Made by a program: the position numbers and the translations under genes. A model generated the notes under the pieces. That model was not told the origin of the DNA. It worked only from the letters and a program-made list of their open reading frames with translations, and searched no databases. Shown piece after piece: positions 1 through 11,332 of a stretch of 64,000 nucleotides of DNA. The DNA lies in the NCBI RefSeq assembly GCF_000819445.1, contig NZ_CP005286.1, positions 558,001 through 622,000 of the forward strand, given 5' to 3'. Each line of letters begins with the position of its first letter. The first letter of the stretch is position 1. This DNA comes from Corynebacterium humireducens NBRC 106098 = DSM 45392. GTDB taxonomy: Bacteria > Actinomycetota > Actinomycetes > Mycobacteriales > Mycobacteriaceae.

Positions 1-126
1 GACGCCCTCGCCGTGAACTGCGAGACACCCGGTGTCGGTCCGCTGGCCGCTGCGCTGAAACTCATCACCCGGGGACTCGCGGCCACGACGTACGACCTGC
101 CTGAAGCACCAAGCGAGGACTACTGA
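1..126 (+). CDS. 3' end of TobH-like / SIS-type protein (partial)
   Basis: An open frame runs from the window edge to TGA at 124-126 and encodes the last 41 residues of a protein, ending in SEDY. It abuts manA, whose ATG follows the stop immediately, so the two genes are probably co-transcribed. In C. glutamicum and M. tuberculosis the gene just upstream of manA encodes a TobH-family (SIS-like) protein. The identity here rests mainly on that synteny, because the visible tail carries no diagnostic motif. Confidence 0.6.
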   Translation, partial: DALAVNCETPGVGPLAAALKLITRGLAATTYDLPEAPSEDY

Positions 127-1287
127 ATGCACAAGCTCACCGGCACCCTCCGGAGCTACCCCTGGGGCTCCCGCACGCTCATCCCCGAGCTGCGCGGGGA
201 GCCGTCCCCGTCCTCCCGTCCGGAGGCGGAGCTCTGGTTCGGTGCACACCCGGTGGGTTCCGCGCTTGTCGACGGCATCCCGCTCACCGACATCATCGCC
301 GCCGACCCGCAGGCCGCCCTCGGCCCGCGGGTGCAGCGGGAGTTCGGTGACGGCCTGCCCTTCATGCTCAAGCTGCTCGGCGCCGCCGAGCCGCTGTCCC
401 TCCAGGCCCACCCCTCGGCGGAACAGGCCCGCGACGGCTTCGACCGGGAGAACCAGCTCGGCATCCCGCTGACGGCGCTCAACCGCAACTACCGCGACCC
501 CTTCCACAAGCCGGAGCTCGTCGTCGCGCTCACGGACTTCTACGCGATGGTCGGTTTCCGCCCCCTGGAACGCACCCTCGAGCTCTTCTCCGCGCTGCAC
601 TGCCCGGAGCTCGACCGCTACCTCACCATCCTCGACCCCGAGTCCGAGGAGAGCAGCCTGCGCGGCCTGTTCACCACGTGGATCACCATCCCCTCCGTGG
701 CCCGCAACGAGCTCATCGACGGCATCGTCCGGGCCGCCCGGGAGCAGCTCGACCGGGACGACTGGATCTCCGGCGTCCTGCGCACCGTCCTGGAGCTGCA
801 CGAACGCTACCCCGGTGACATCGGCGTCCTCGGTGCGCTCCTGCTCAACCACCTGGTGCTCCGTCCGGGCGAGGCGATCTTCCTCGAGGCCGGTCACCTC
901 CACGCCTACGTCTCCGGGCTCGGCGTCGAGGTCATGGCCAACTCCGACAACGTGCTGCGCGGGGGCCTGACCTCGAAGTACGTCGACGTCCCCGAGCTGG
1001 TGCGCATCCTGCGCTTCAACTCGATCACCGACCCGGTGGTCAAGGTCCGCGACGGCGAGTACCCCGTGCCGGCGCCGGAGTTCCGGCTGCACCGTTTCGA
1101 GCTGGCCCCCGCCGACGCCTTCGGCTACGACCACGACGGGCCGGCCATCGCCCTGTGCACCGCCGGTGAGGTCCAGCTGGGCAACCTGGGCCTGCTCCCG
1201 GGGGAGGCCGCCTGGATCCCGGCCGGCGACCCCGAGTGGGAGGTCTCCTCGGTCGAGGGCGGCGAGCTCTTCATCGCCTGCGCCTAG
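127..1287 (+). CDS. manA: Mannose-6-phosphate isomerase, class I
   Basis: Interconverts fructose-6-phosphate and mannose-6-phosphate in the cytoplasm, feeding GDP-mannose for mannolipids and lipoarabinomannan-type envelope glycans. The 386-residue protein starts with the family-typical LTGTLRSYPWGSRTLIPE. It carries the zinc-site pattern of type I isomerases: Q and H in SLQAHPSA (about residues 90-97), E in the KPELVVAL segment (about 127), and H in EAGHLHAYVSG (about 258-268). The C-terminal half is a cupin-type barrel. The start abuts the upstream stop codon. It converges on the gene at 1318-2097. Length and motifs are normal for the family. Confidence 0.95.
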   Translation: MHKLTGTLRSYPWGSRTLIPELRGEPSPSSRPEAELWFGAHPVGSALVDGIPLTDIIAADPQAALGPRVQREFGDGLPFMLKLLGAAEPLSLQAHPSAEQARDGFDRENQLGIPLTALNRNYRDPFHKPELVVALTDFYAMVGFRPLERTLELFSALHCPELDRYLTILDPESEESSLRGLFTTWITIPSVARNELIDGIVRAAREQLDRDDWISGVLRTVLELHERYPGDIGVLGALLLNHLVLRPGEAIFLEAGHLHAYVSGLGVEVMANSDNVLRGGLTSKYVDVPELVRILRFNSITDPVVKVRDGEYPVPAPEFRLHRFELAPADAFGYDHDGPAIALCTAGEVQLGNLGLLPGEAAWIPAGDPEWEVSSVEGGELFIACA

Positions 1288-1317
1288 TCAGCGCATCCGG
1301 CCCGCGACGGGCGCGGG

Positions 1318-2097
1318 TCAGGAGCTGCGTGCGGGAGGCAGTCCGGCGGAGACGTGCTGTGACGGCTGTGCCGTGGTGACGGCGGCCTGCTCGATCTCCG
1401 GTTCCGGGGCCGGAGCCGGAGCCTCGGCCGGTGAGGGGGCCGCGGGTGCGTCCCCGTCCTCCGTCGCGGTGGGCCCCATGGGGGTGGTGGGCTCCGGTTC
1501 GGTCGTCGCGGACGCCGCCCCGGACTCGGGGGTCGGCTCCGGGCTGAGTGCCGGCAGGGTGGGCTCGGGAGTCTCGGGGGTCCCGGGGGTGAGGCCCGGC
1601 TCCCCGGGGAGCACCGGGGTCTCGGTGGGGGTCGTCTCCTCCACGTCGGTGGGCTCGGTGGGCGCGGTGGAATCCGGGGTCTCCGGCGTCTCAGGCGTCT
1701 CTGCGGGCTGGGTCATGAGCTCGGTCGGCTCCGCCGGGGTGTCCGACGTGGGGGCGACGGGACGGATGTTCTCCGGGCGGTACACGGTCGTCGGGGCGAT
1801 GGTGCTGGGCACCGCCTGGACGATGGCGTGCGGGGCGAGGAAGGGGTCGTCGGGAAGCGGAGGGGCGGGCGCCTGCGGCGCGGCCTCCAGCGAGACCTCC
1901 TCCGGCTCGGAGGTGGGGGTGATGAGCGCGACGGGTGCCGACTCTGAGAGGGTGGATACCTCGGGTGTGGCCGTGGCAATATCAGAGGCGGAAGGGGTCG
2001 TGGGAGCTCCGGCGCGCCAGACTCCGTAGCCGATGACGCCGGCGGCCATCAGGCCGACCGCGATGAAGAGATAGACGCGACGTGTGTCCGTGTTCAC
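1318..2097 (-). CDS. Pro/Thr/Glu-rich envelope protein with N-terminal membrane anchor
   Basis: No enzymatic domain is recognisable. From GTG 2097 the product is 259 residues: a short basic N-terminus, one hydrophobic segment (YLFIAVGLMAAGVIGYGVW, about residues 9-27), then about 220 residues of low-complexity Pro/Thr/Glu/Ala sequence of the kind seen in wall-spanning linkers. An in-frame ATG at 2118 would add seven residues, but the ribosome-binding sequence GAAGGGGG sits 5 nt before GTG 2097, so 2097 is preferred. C. glutamicum has a secreted protein gene at the same place. Direct GTAAC repeats lie just upstream (2122-2141). Function unknown. Confidence 0.7.
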   Translation of the reverse strand: MNTDTRRVYLFIAVGLMAAGVIGYGVWRAGAPTTPSASDIATATPEVSTLSESAPVALITPTSEPEEVSLEAAPQAPAPPLPDDPFLAPHAIVQAVPSTIAPTTVYRPENIRPVAPTSDTPAEPTELMTQPAETPETPETPDSTAPTEPTDVEETTPTETPVLPGEPGLTPGTPETPEPTLPALSPEPTPESGAASATTEPEPTTPMGPTATEDGDAPAAPSPAEAPAPAPEPEIEQAAVTTAQPSQHVSAGLPPARSS

Positions 2098-2121
2098 CTG
2101 GGCCCCCTTCCGAGGCATGCT

Positions 2122-2141
2122 GGTAACAACTCGGTAACAAC
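2122..2141 (-). promoter_or_regulatory. Direct repeat, OmpR/PhoB-type operator candidate (possible MtrA site)
   Basis: GGTAACAAC occurs twice with 2 bp between, so the GTAAC cores are one 11-bp helical step apart. This spacing is typical of OmpR-family response-regulator sites. It lies 25-44 bp upstream of the start of the envelope-protein gene on the minus strand. MtrA, encoded 1 kb away, is an OmpR-family regulator of envelope genes in actinobacteria. Assigning the site to MtrA is inference. Confidence 0.4.
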
Positions 2142-2238
2142 ATATCAGACGAATAAGTTCGACACGACTAGTTTTGCGGATCTCATCTCATCATTGTGTG
2201 GGCCCCGCAGAGCATCAGAGAGGAAAAGGGAGACAGTA

Positions 2239-2592
2239 ATGAGCGCTTGGGACGTCGCCATCTTCAACGAGGACGACAACATCGATTTCCTGGAGGAGCT
2301 CAGTGACCTCGACAACGACGACATCGTGGAGGCCGTCCGCGATGCCTGCCTGCTCGTGCTCAGGCAGCCCAACGTGGACGAGGTGGAGAAGCTCAACGGC
2401 CTCGCCGCCGCGACGATCGCCGCCATCTGGGCCGGCGCGCCGTTCTCCGCCGGTGACGTGGCCGACACCTACCCGTTCATCCGGGAGCTCATCGGCGCCG
2501 GCGACGAGGCACTCAACGAGGCGGCCGCCGAGCTGCTCGAGTCGGTGGAGGACGACGAGGACGTCGAGGTCTTCACCGAGGCCCTGTCCTAG
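2239..2592 (+). CDS. DUF4259-family small acidic protein
   Basis: A 117-residue, very acidic protein starting MSAWDVAIFNEDDNIDFLEE, which matches the DUF4259 family; its function is unknown. ATG 2239 is chosen because a purine-rich ribosome-binding stretch (AGGAAAAGGGAG, 2221-2232) precedes it. An upstream in-frame ATG at 2194 would add 15 residues that do not fit the family. It ends in a run of Asp/Glu (ESVEDDEDVEVF). The stop codon is directly followed by the tmk ATG, suggesting one transcript. In C. glutamicum sahH separates this gene from tmk; here it does not. Confidence 0.75.
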   Translation: MSAWDVAIFNEDDNIDFLEELSDLDNDDIVEAVRDACLLVLRQPNVDEVEKLNGLAAATIAAIWAGAPFSAGDVADTYPFIRELIGAGDEALNEAAAELLESVEDDEDVEVFTEALS

Positions 2593-3204
2593 ATGATCAT
2601 CGCGATCGAGGGGATCGACGGCGCGGGCAAGAACACGCTGACGCGTGCCATCCGCGAGCGTGTCGACGCCGACATGCTGGCGTTCCCCCGCTACGAGACC
2701 TCCGTGCCCGCCCAGCTGGTGCAGGAGGCCCTGCATGGGCGCATGGGGGACCTCACGGACTCCGCCTACGCCATGGCGACGCTGTTCGCGCTGGACCGGC
2801 ACGGGGCGCGGGAGCAGCTCGCGCCCTACGTCGACAGTGACCGGATCATCCTGCTCGACCGCTACGTCGCCTCGAACGCCGCCTACTCGGTGGCGCGGCT
2901 GCGCGACGCGACGGTGGCCGACTGGGTCCACGACCTCGAGTTCGGGCGGCTCGGCCTGCCGCAGCCGGACCTGCAGGTGCTGCTGGCGACGGAGCCGGAG
3001 ACGGCGTCGCAACGCGCCGCGCAGCGGGAGGCGCAGGACGCGAGCCGGGAGAGGGACCGTTACGAACGTGACGCGGACCTGCAGCAGCGCACCTATGATG
3101 CATATCTGGGGCTCGCCGAGCGGAGCTGGGCGGGTCGCTGGCTAGTGACCACGAGCGCGGACGTAGTATTGCAAGAGATTGCACACATAACACAAGGACT
3201 GTGA
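2593..3204 (+). CDS. tmk: Thymidylate kinase (dTMP kinase)
   Basis: Phosphorylates dTMP to dTDP with ATP in DNA precursor synthesis. The 203-residue protein begins with the P-loop EGIDGAGKNTL (residues 5-15). The DRYVASNAAYS segment (about 90-100) is the DR(Y/H) motif that binds the dTMP phosphate, and a flexible Arg-rich LID region follows (SQRAAQREAQ, REDRY-like). ATG 2593 abuts the previous stop, and mtrA starts 6 nt after the stop. The tmk-mtrA-mtrB-lpqB order matches M. tuberculosis Rv3247c-Rv3244c. Confidence 0.93.
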   Translation: MIIAIEGIDGAGKNTLTRAIRERVDADMLAFPRYETSVPAQLVQEALHGRMGDLTDSAYAMATLFALDRHGAREQLAPYVDSDRIILLDRYVASNAAYSVARLRDATVADWVHDLEFGRLGLPQPDLQVLLATEPETASQRAAQREAQDASRERDRYERDADLQQRTYDAYLGLAERSWAGRWLVTTSADVVLQEIAHITQGL

Positions 3205-3210
3205 CTTTCC

Positions 3211-3891
<681 letters not shown>

Positions 3892-3894
3892 CCC

Positions 3895-5454
3895 ATATCC
3901 CCGCAGCTTCCCACCCAGCTCAACCGGGCCTATGAGCGCGTCAGTGAGACATGGCGGACCTCGCTGCAGGTACGCGTCATCGGCTCGATCTTCGTCGCGT
4001 CCGCGGTGGTCATGCTCATCCTCGGGATGGCACTGATCTCCGTCGTGACGTCGCGTCTGGTGGACGCGAAGCTGGACATCGCGAACTCGGAGATCGACCG
4101 CGCGCGCGTCTCCGTCGAGAGACAGATCGACGCCACGTCGGCGACGTCGACGATGCAGGTGCGCCTCAACTCCGCCCGCGCCTCCCTCACGCAGCGCACC
4201 TCGCAGACCGCCACCGCGACGGTCTACGAGCCGGTGCTCGTGGTGGCCAACCAGGACGGCACGACGACGACCTCCCCGGAGGGCTACCGCATCCCGGAGA
4301 AGCTCCGCCGCTTCGTCAGCGAGGACCAGATCTCCTACCAGTTCGCCACGATCGACCGGGATGACGGTTCGACGTACAACGCGCTGGTCATCGGCACGCC
4401 GACGGAGACGGACATCCCCGACCTGCAGGTCTACCTGGTCATGTCGATGGAGTCCGACGCCTCCACCCTGGCCCTGCTGCGCGGTCTGCTCAGTGCGGCG
4501 GGCGTGGTGGTGGTCGTCCTCCTCGTGGGAATCGCCTGGCTGGCGACGCAGCAGGTCACCGCACCCGTCCGTTCCGCCTCCCGCATCGCCCAGCGGCTCG
4601 CCGCCGGTCACCTGCGTGAGCGCATGATCGTCGACGGCGAGGACGAGATGGCGCGTCTGGCGCTGTCCTTCAACGACATGGCGGAGAAGCTCTCGAAGCA
4701 GATCCACCAGCTCGAGGAGTACGGCAACCTGCAGCGCCAGTTCACCTCGGACGTCTCCCATGAACTGCGTACCCCCCTGACCACGGTGCGCATGGCCGCG
4801 GACATGATCGCCTCCGACCCGGACAGCCTCGAGCCGCACACGCGGCGCGCCTCGGAGCTCATGATCCGCGAGCTCGACCGCTTCGAGGAGCTGCTCGCGG
4901 ATCTGCTGGAGATCTCGCGTCACGACGCCGGCGTCGCCGACCTCTCCGAGGCGCGTATCGACGTCCGCTCGTGCATCACCTCCGCGTGGGAGCAGACCTG
5001 CCACATCGCCGAGAAGCTCAACGTCGACGTGCGCTTCCACACCCCGGAGGAGCCGGTGCTGATGACCGGCGACTCGCGTCGCATCGAGCGTGTCCTGCGC
5101 AACCTCATCGCCAACGCCATCGACCACTCCGAGGGCAACCCCGTCGACGTCACCCTCGCGGAGAACGACGACGCCGTGGCCATCACGGTCACAGACCACG
5201 GCGTGGGCCTCAAGCCCGGCCAGGAGGAGCTGGTGTTCAACCGCTTCTGGCGTGCCGACGCCTCCCGCCGCCGCCACTCCGGCGGCACCGGCCTCGGCCT
5301 GGCGATCGCCCGTGAGGACGTCGTCCTCCACGGCGGGCAGCTCGACGCGGCGGGCAACCACGGCGTGGGCTCCCAGTTCCGCGTGGTCCTGCCGCGTGAA
5401 CCGCGCAAGCCGATCACCGAGAGCCCCCTGGAACTGGAGGCGCCGACATCATGA
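3895..5454 (+). CDS. mtrB: Sensor histidine kinase MtrB (apparent ATA start)
   Basis: Membrane sensor kinase that phosphorylates MtrA. It has two membrane segments (one near residues 28-52, one near 200-220) flanking an extracellular sensor, then a HAMP domain, the H-box SDVSHELRTPLT with phospho-His at about residue 289, and N, G1 and G2 boxes (NLIANAIDHSEG, DHGVGL, GGTGLGLAI). Between the mtrA stop and ATG 4006 there is no in-frame ATG, GTG or TTG except GTG 4000, yet the frame there encodes WRTSLQVRVIGS and half of the first membrane helix, as in homologues. ATA 3895 lies 6 nt after GGGGGAG and is the best start. If annotation begins at 4000 or 4006, helix one is truncated. The last 4 nt overlap lpqB. 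Confidence 0.9.
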   Translation: MSPQLPTQLNRAYERVSETWRTSLQVRVIGSIFVASAVVMLILGMALISVVTSRLVDAKLDIANSEIDRARVSVERQIDATSATSTMQVRLNSARASLTQRTSQTATATVYEPVLVVANQDGTTTTSPEGYRIPEKLRRFVSEDQISYQFATIDRDDGSTYNALVIGTPTETDIPDLQVYLVMSMESDASTLALLRGLLSAAGVVVVVLLVGIAWLATQQVTAPVRSASRIAQRLAAGHLRERMIVDGEDEMARLALSFNDMAEKLSKQIHQLEEYGNLQRQFTSDVSHELRTPLTTVRMAADMIASDPDSLEPHTRRASELMIRELDRFEELLADLLEISRHDAGVADLSEARIDVRSCITSAWEQTCHIAEKLNVDVRFHTPEEPVLMTGDSRRIERVLRNLIANAIDHSEGNPVDVTLAENDDAVAITVTDHGVGLKPGQEELVFNRFWRADASRRRHSGGTGLGLAIAREDVVLHGGQLDAAGNHGVGSQFRVVLPREPRKPITESPLELEAPTS

Positions 5455-7151
5455 ACCGTCTGAGGAAGCTGGTGGCGCTGGCCGCCACGACCGGTCTGCT
5501 CACCGCCTGCACCACCCTGCCCACCAACACCGAGCCGCAGGCCCTGCGCTCCTTCGAGCCGCAGGTGGAGGAGGAGTCCAACCTGGGCCCCCGCCCGGGC
5601 CGGGAACCCGACCTGCTGCTGCGTGACTTCTACACCGCCAGCGCACACCCCACGCAGAACTTCCAGACCGCCCGCGCGTACCTCACCTCCGACACCGCGC
5701 AGCAGTGGGACGCGAACGAGTCGATCCTGGTGGTCAATCGCATCGACCTGGTGACGGCCGCGGGCGCCACCCCGGAGCGGCGCTCCTTCAACGTGCGTGG
5801 TGCCGTCGTCGGCCGGATCACCACCGGCGGCGCCTACGAGCCGGAGAACGGCGTCTACGAGGCCACGATCGAGATGATCCGCACCGGCGGCGAGTGGCGC
5901 ATCGAGTCCCTACCCGCTGGCGTGGTGCTCGAACGCACCGAGCTGCGCAACCAGTTCCAGCCGCAGCGGGTGTTCTTCTTCGAGCCGGGCGGACAGGTGC
6001 TCGTCTCGGACCGCCGCTGGATCTACTCCGGCCACCAGGCGCTCGACTCCGCGCTCATCACCCTCATGATGGAGGGGCCCTCGCCGACGCTGTCGCCCGG
6101 CGTGCGTCGCGTGCTGCCCACCGACGCGACCTTCGCGGGCGTCGTCGACGGGGTGTACCACTTCACCGGTTTCGCGGACGTCGACTCCGACGACCGGCTG
6201 CTCTTCGCCGCGCAGCTCGTGTGGACCCTCGCCGTGGCGAACATCCCCGAGCCCTATTCCGTGGTCGTCGACGGGGCGCCCCTCGCGCCGGGCTACGAGC
6301 AGCTCAAGACCGACGACTTCGCCGAGTTCAATCCGCGGATCAACGCGGCGGCCCCGGTGCCGCTGTACTCGCTCACCGACGGCGTGGTCAGCCGTGTCTC
6401 CTCGAACCAGGTCATGCCGGTCGAGGGGGACCTGGGCAGCCTCGGGGACATCGAGTCCGTGGACATCACCGGGGAGGGCACCGTGGCGGCCGTCCGTCGC
6501 CGGGGGGAGGAGTCTGTGCTGCTGGTCGGCGACCTCGGCGGGGACCTGGGGGAGGCGCTGCGGGCCCAGACGATCTCGCGGCCGACCTTCGAGTTCGACC
6601 CGGCCATCCAGTGGGTGGTCGTCGACGGGGACAAGATCGTCCGGGTCGTCCGGTCCGGGCCGACCGGGGAGTTCAGCCCCACCGACGTCGACACCTCGGC
6701 GCTGGACGACGTGCCGGGGGAGATCTCCGTCATCCGTCTGTCGGACTCGGGGGCCCGGATCGCCATGATCATCGAGGGCCGGCTCCACGTCGGCGTCGTC
6801 GAGCGTCCGGGGCCGGCGGAGCGGCGCATCGTCAACCTGCGGGAACTCGCCCCGCAGCTGGGCGGTACGGCACTGTCGCTGGACTGGCAGCCGGACGGCT
6901 CGCTCCTGGTGGGCACCTCCACCCCGGAGACCCCGGTGTGGCGCGTCGAGCAGGACGGTTCCGCTGCGACCTCCCTGCCCTCCGGCAACATCACCGCTCC
7001 GGTGGTGGCCGTCGCCGCCACGCCGTCGATGCTCTACCTCACCGACTCCCACGCGACCCTGCAGCTGCCGACCAGCGGGGGCGACAACGTCTTCTGGCGT
7101 GAGGTCTACGGCCTCCAGGGCGTCCGCTCGGCCCCGGTGGCGGCCAACTAG
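5451..7151 (+). CDS. lpqB: MtrAB-associated lipoprotein LpqB
   Basis: Lipoprotein that works with MtrB in envelope homeostasis in mycobacteria. The 566 residues start with a signal peptide and lipobox LLTAC, with lipidated Cys20. A GerMN-type domain follows (about 190-290, including MEGPSPTLSPGVRRVLP), then a beta-propeller-like C-terminal half. ATGA overlap with mtrB implies translational coupling. The mtrA-mtrB-lpqB order is conserved across Corynebacteriales, supporting a single three-part signalling unit at the membrane. Confidence 0.93.
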   Translation: MNRLRKLVALAATTGLLTACTTLPTNTEPQALRSFEPQVEEESNLGPRPGREPDLLLRDFYTASAHPTQNFQTARAYLTSDTAQQWDANESILVVNRIDLVTAAGATPERRSFNVRGAVVGRITTGGAYEPENGVYEATIEMIRTGGEWRIESLPAGVVLERTELRNQFQPQRVFFFEPGGQVLVSDRRWIYSGHQALDSALITLMMEGPSPTLSPGVRRVLPTDATFAGVVDGVYHFTGFADVDSDDRLLFAAQLVWTLAVANIPEPYSVVVDGAPLAPGYEQLKTDDFAEFNPRINAAAPVPLYSLTDGVVSRVSSNQVMPVEGDLGSLGDIESVDITGEGTVAAVRRRGEESVLLVGDLGGDLGEALRAQTISRPTFEFDPAIQWVVVDGDKIVRVVRSGPTGEFSPTDVDTSALDDVPGEISVIRLSDSGARIAMIIEGRLHVGVVERPGPAERRIVNLRELAPQLGGTALSLDWQPDGSLLVGTSTPETPVWRVEQDGSAATSLPSGNITAPVVAVAATPSMLYLTDSHATLQLPTSGGDNVFWREVYGLQGVRSAPVAAN

Positions 7152-7163
7152 ATGGACATCTAG

Positions 7164-7772
7164 ATGGATCTGCTCCTCCCGCGGCGGTGCGCCGGCTGCG
7201 CCGCCCCGGGGGAGCACCTGTGCCCGCGATGCCGGCAGGCGCTGCGCACCCCGCCCCGGCGCATCCACACCCGCGTCGACCCGCACGTGCCCGTGTGGTC
7301 GCTCGGGCCCTACGACGGCACCCACCGCCGGGTGGTCCTCGCGATGAAGGAACACCGGCACCTCGCGGTCCGGGGGATGCTCGGCCCGGTGCTCGCCGCA
7401 GCGGTGGAGTTCCTGCAGGTGCGCGGGGAGATCGACGCGGCGCCCGCCCCCGTGCTCGTCCCCGCGCCCACCCGTGCCCGGGCGGCGCGGCTGCGGGGCG
7501 GGGACCCGGTGGCCGACGTCTGCCGGGCCTCCGGCCTCGCGGTGAGCGAGGCACTGCGGCACCGCCCCGGGGTGGCGGACCAGGTGGGACTGGGCGTCGC
7601 GAAGCGGAGGAGCAACCTCGCCGGGGCGCTGGAGCTGCGGCGGATCCCGCCTGGTCGGGTGCTGCTCGTGGATGATGTCGCGACCACCGGATCGACGCTC
7701 GCGGCCAGCTCAGAGGCCCTTTTGGCGGCGGGGTGCCGGGTGGTCGGCGCCATTGTGATCTGCCACGCTTGA
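7164..7772 (+). CDS. comF: ComF-family phosphoribosyltransferase-like protein
   Basis: A 202-residue protein of the ComF family, named for a Bacillus competence protein; its role in corynebacteria is not established. The N-terminus has a zinc-binding Cys pattern (CAGC at 9-12, CPRC at 20-23). The C-terminal PRPP-binding loop is clear (VLLVDDVATTGSTL, about 168-181). An ATG at 7152 runs into a stop after three codons, so ATG 7164 is the start. It lies 12 nt downstream of lpqB in the same direction and is probably part of the mtr transcript. The position matches Rv3242c. Confidence 0.88.
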   Translation: MDLLLPRRCAGCAAPGEHLCPRCRQALRTPPRRIHTRVDPHVPVWSLGPYDGTHRRVVLAMKEHRHLAVRGMLGPVLAAAVEFLQVRGEIDAAPAPVLVPAPTRARAARLRGGDPVADVCRASGLAVSEALRHRPGVADQVGLGVAKRRSNLAGALELRRIPPGRVLLVDDVATTGSTLAASSEALLAAGCRVVGAIVICHA

Positions 7773-7862
7773 AAGGCGGGGGGGTGATGGCCGCCCGGTT
7801 ATGACCAGATGTACGATGGGGGTTGACTTGAAGTTGTCCCACCAATAGTAGGGAGGAAGCAG

Positions 7863-8531
7863 ATGACATCACCTGCTGAGAACACCGATGTCCTGAGCCC
7901 CGAGGCACAGGTCACCATCACGGGCCGTAACGTTGAGGTGCCGGAGCACTTTGCCGAGCGCGTCAACTCCAAGCTCGCGAAGATCGAGCGCCTGGACCCG
8001 ACCCTGACCTTCTTCCACGTGGAACTCCAGCACGAGCCGAACCCGCGCCGTGAGTCGGAGTCCGACCGTATCCAGATCACCGCCACCGGTAAGGGCCACC
8101 TGGCTCGCGCCGAGGCCAAGGAGGACAGCTTCTACGCAGCCCTGGAGACCGCTCTGGCCAAGATGGAGCGTTCCCTGCGCAAGGTGAAGGCACGTCGTTC
8201 CATCTCCCGCTCGGGCCACCGTGCCCCGACCTCGACCGGCGTCGCCGCCGCGGAGATGGTCGCCGAGGCCCAGAAGGCCCGCGAGGAGCAGGACCAGTAC
8301 TCCGTCGACCCGTACGCCGACACCGTCAAGGACGTCGTCCCGGGCCAGGTCGTCCGCACCAAGGAGCACACCGCCACCCCGATGAGCGTCGATGACGCCC
8401 TGTCGGAGATGGAGCTCGTCGGGCACGACTTCTACCTCTTCATCAACGAGGAGAACAACCGTCCGTCCGTGGTCTACCGTCGTCACGCATTCGACTACGG
8501 TCTGATCTCCCTGGCGGAAGAGTCCCAGTAG
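7863..8531 (+). CDS. hpf: Ribosome hibernation-promoting factor, long form
   Basis: Binds the 30S subunit and promotes 70S inactivation and 100S dimers under stress or stationary phase. The 222 residues contain an N-terminal S30AE/YfiA domain (VTITGRNVEVPEHFAERV at about 17-34) and a C-terminal dimerisation domain typical of long HPF (MSVDDALSEMELVGHDFYLF, about 174-193, then VVYRRHAFDYGLI). AGGGAGGAAG lies just before the ATG. A strong terminator follows at 8549-8596. The position between comF and secA matches Rv3241c. Confidence 0.93.
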   Translation: MTSPAENTDVLSPEAQVTITGRNVEVPEHFAERVNSKLAKIERLDPTLTFFHVELQHEPNPRRESESDRIQITATGKGHLARAEAKEDSFYAALETALAKMERSLRKVKARRSISRSGHRAPTSTGVAAAEMVAEAQKAREEQDQYSVDPYADTVKDVVPGQVVRTKEHTATPMSVDDALSEMELVGHDFYLFINEENNRPSVVYRRHAFDYGLISLAEESQ

Positions 8532-8548
8532 GAACTGCATCAGTACCA

Positions 8549-8596
8549 CGCGAGGCCGTCGTCCCCATCCCGGGGGCGGCGGCCTCGCGCTTGTTG
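8549..8596 (+). terminator. Rho-independent terminator after hpf
   Basis: A GC-rich hairpin whose left arm GCGAGGCCGTCGTCCC pairs with GGGGCGGCGGCCTCGC, with one or two imperfect pairs. It is followed by the T-rich CTTGTTG. It separates hpf from secA, which therefore needs its own promoter. Confidence 0.75.
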
Positions 8597-8650
8597 CGTA
8601 CAATGACGCGGAAGAAACTAGTTCCCATCTGATCCTAAGGACGACTGCAC

Positions 8651-11182
<2,532 letters not shown>

Positions 11183-11188
11183 CCTCCC

Positions 11189-11332
11189 GTGGACGATCTG
11201 GTCCGGGAGCTGCTGCTCAGCCGCGGCATCCCCGTCACCGAGGGGGAGGCCGAGGTGCTCGCCGAGCGGCACCGCGCGCTCCGCGAGCTGCGCCCGCCGA
11301 GCCCGGGGCCGGAGGAGTGGGCCGGTGACTGA
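11189..11332 (+). CDS. 47-residue protein upstream of amidase (AtzG/GatC-like partner?)
   Basis: GTG 11189 opens a 47-codon frame (VDDLVRELLLSRGIPVTE...) ending TGA 11330-11332, overlapping the amidase start (GTG 11325) as GTGACTGA. The product is a predicted short two-helix acidic protein. Small helical partners of the AtzG (DUF4089) or GatC type are often encoded directly before amidase-signature enzymes, and the overlap indicates translational coupling. The family assignment is inference; only the open frame, overlap and amino-acid-like composition are directly seen. Confidence 0.5.
   Translation: MDDLVRELLLSRGIPVTEGEAEVLAERHRALRELRPPSPGPEEWAGD

Noticed and set aside
4006..5454. mtrB beginning at ATG 4006
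   Set aside because: Would remove half of the first membrane helix and the conserved pre-membrane segment that is encoded in frame upstream.
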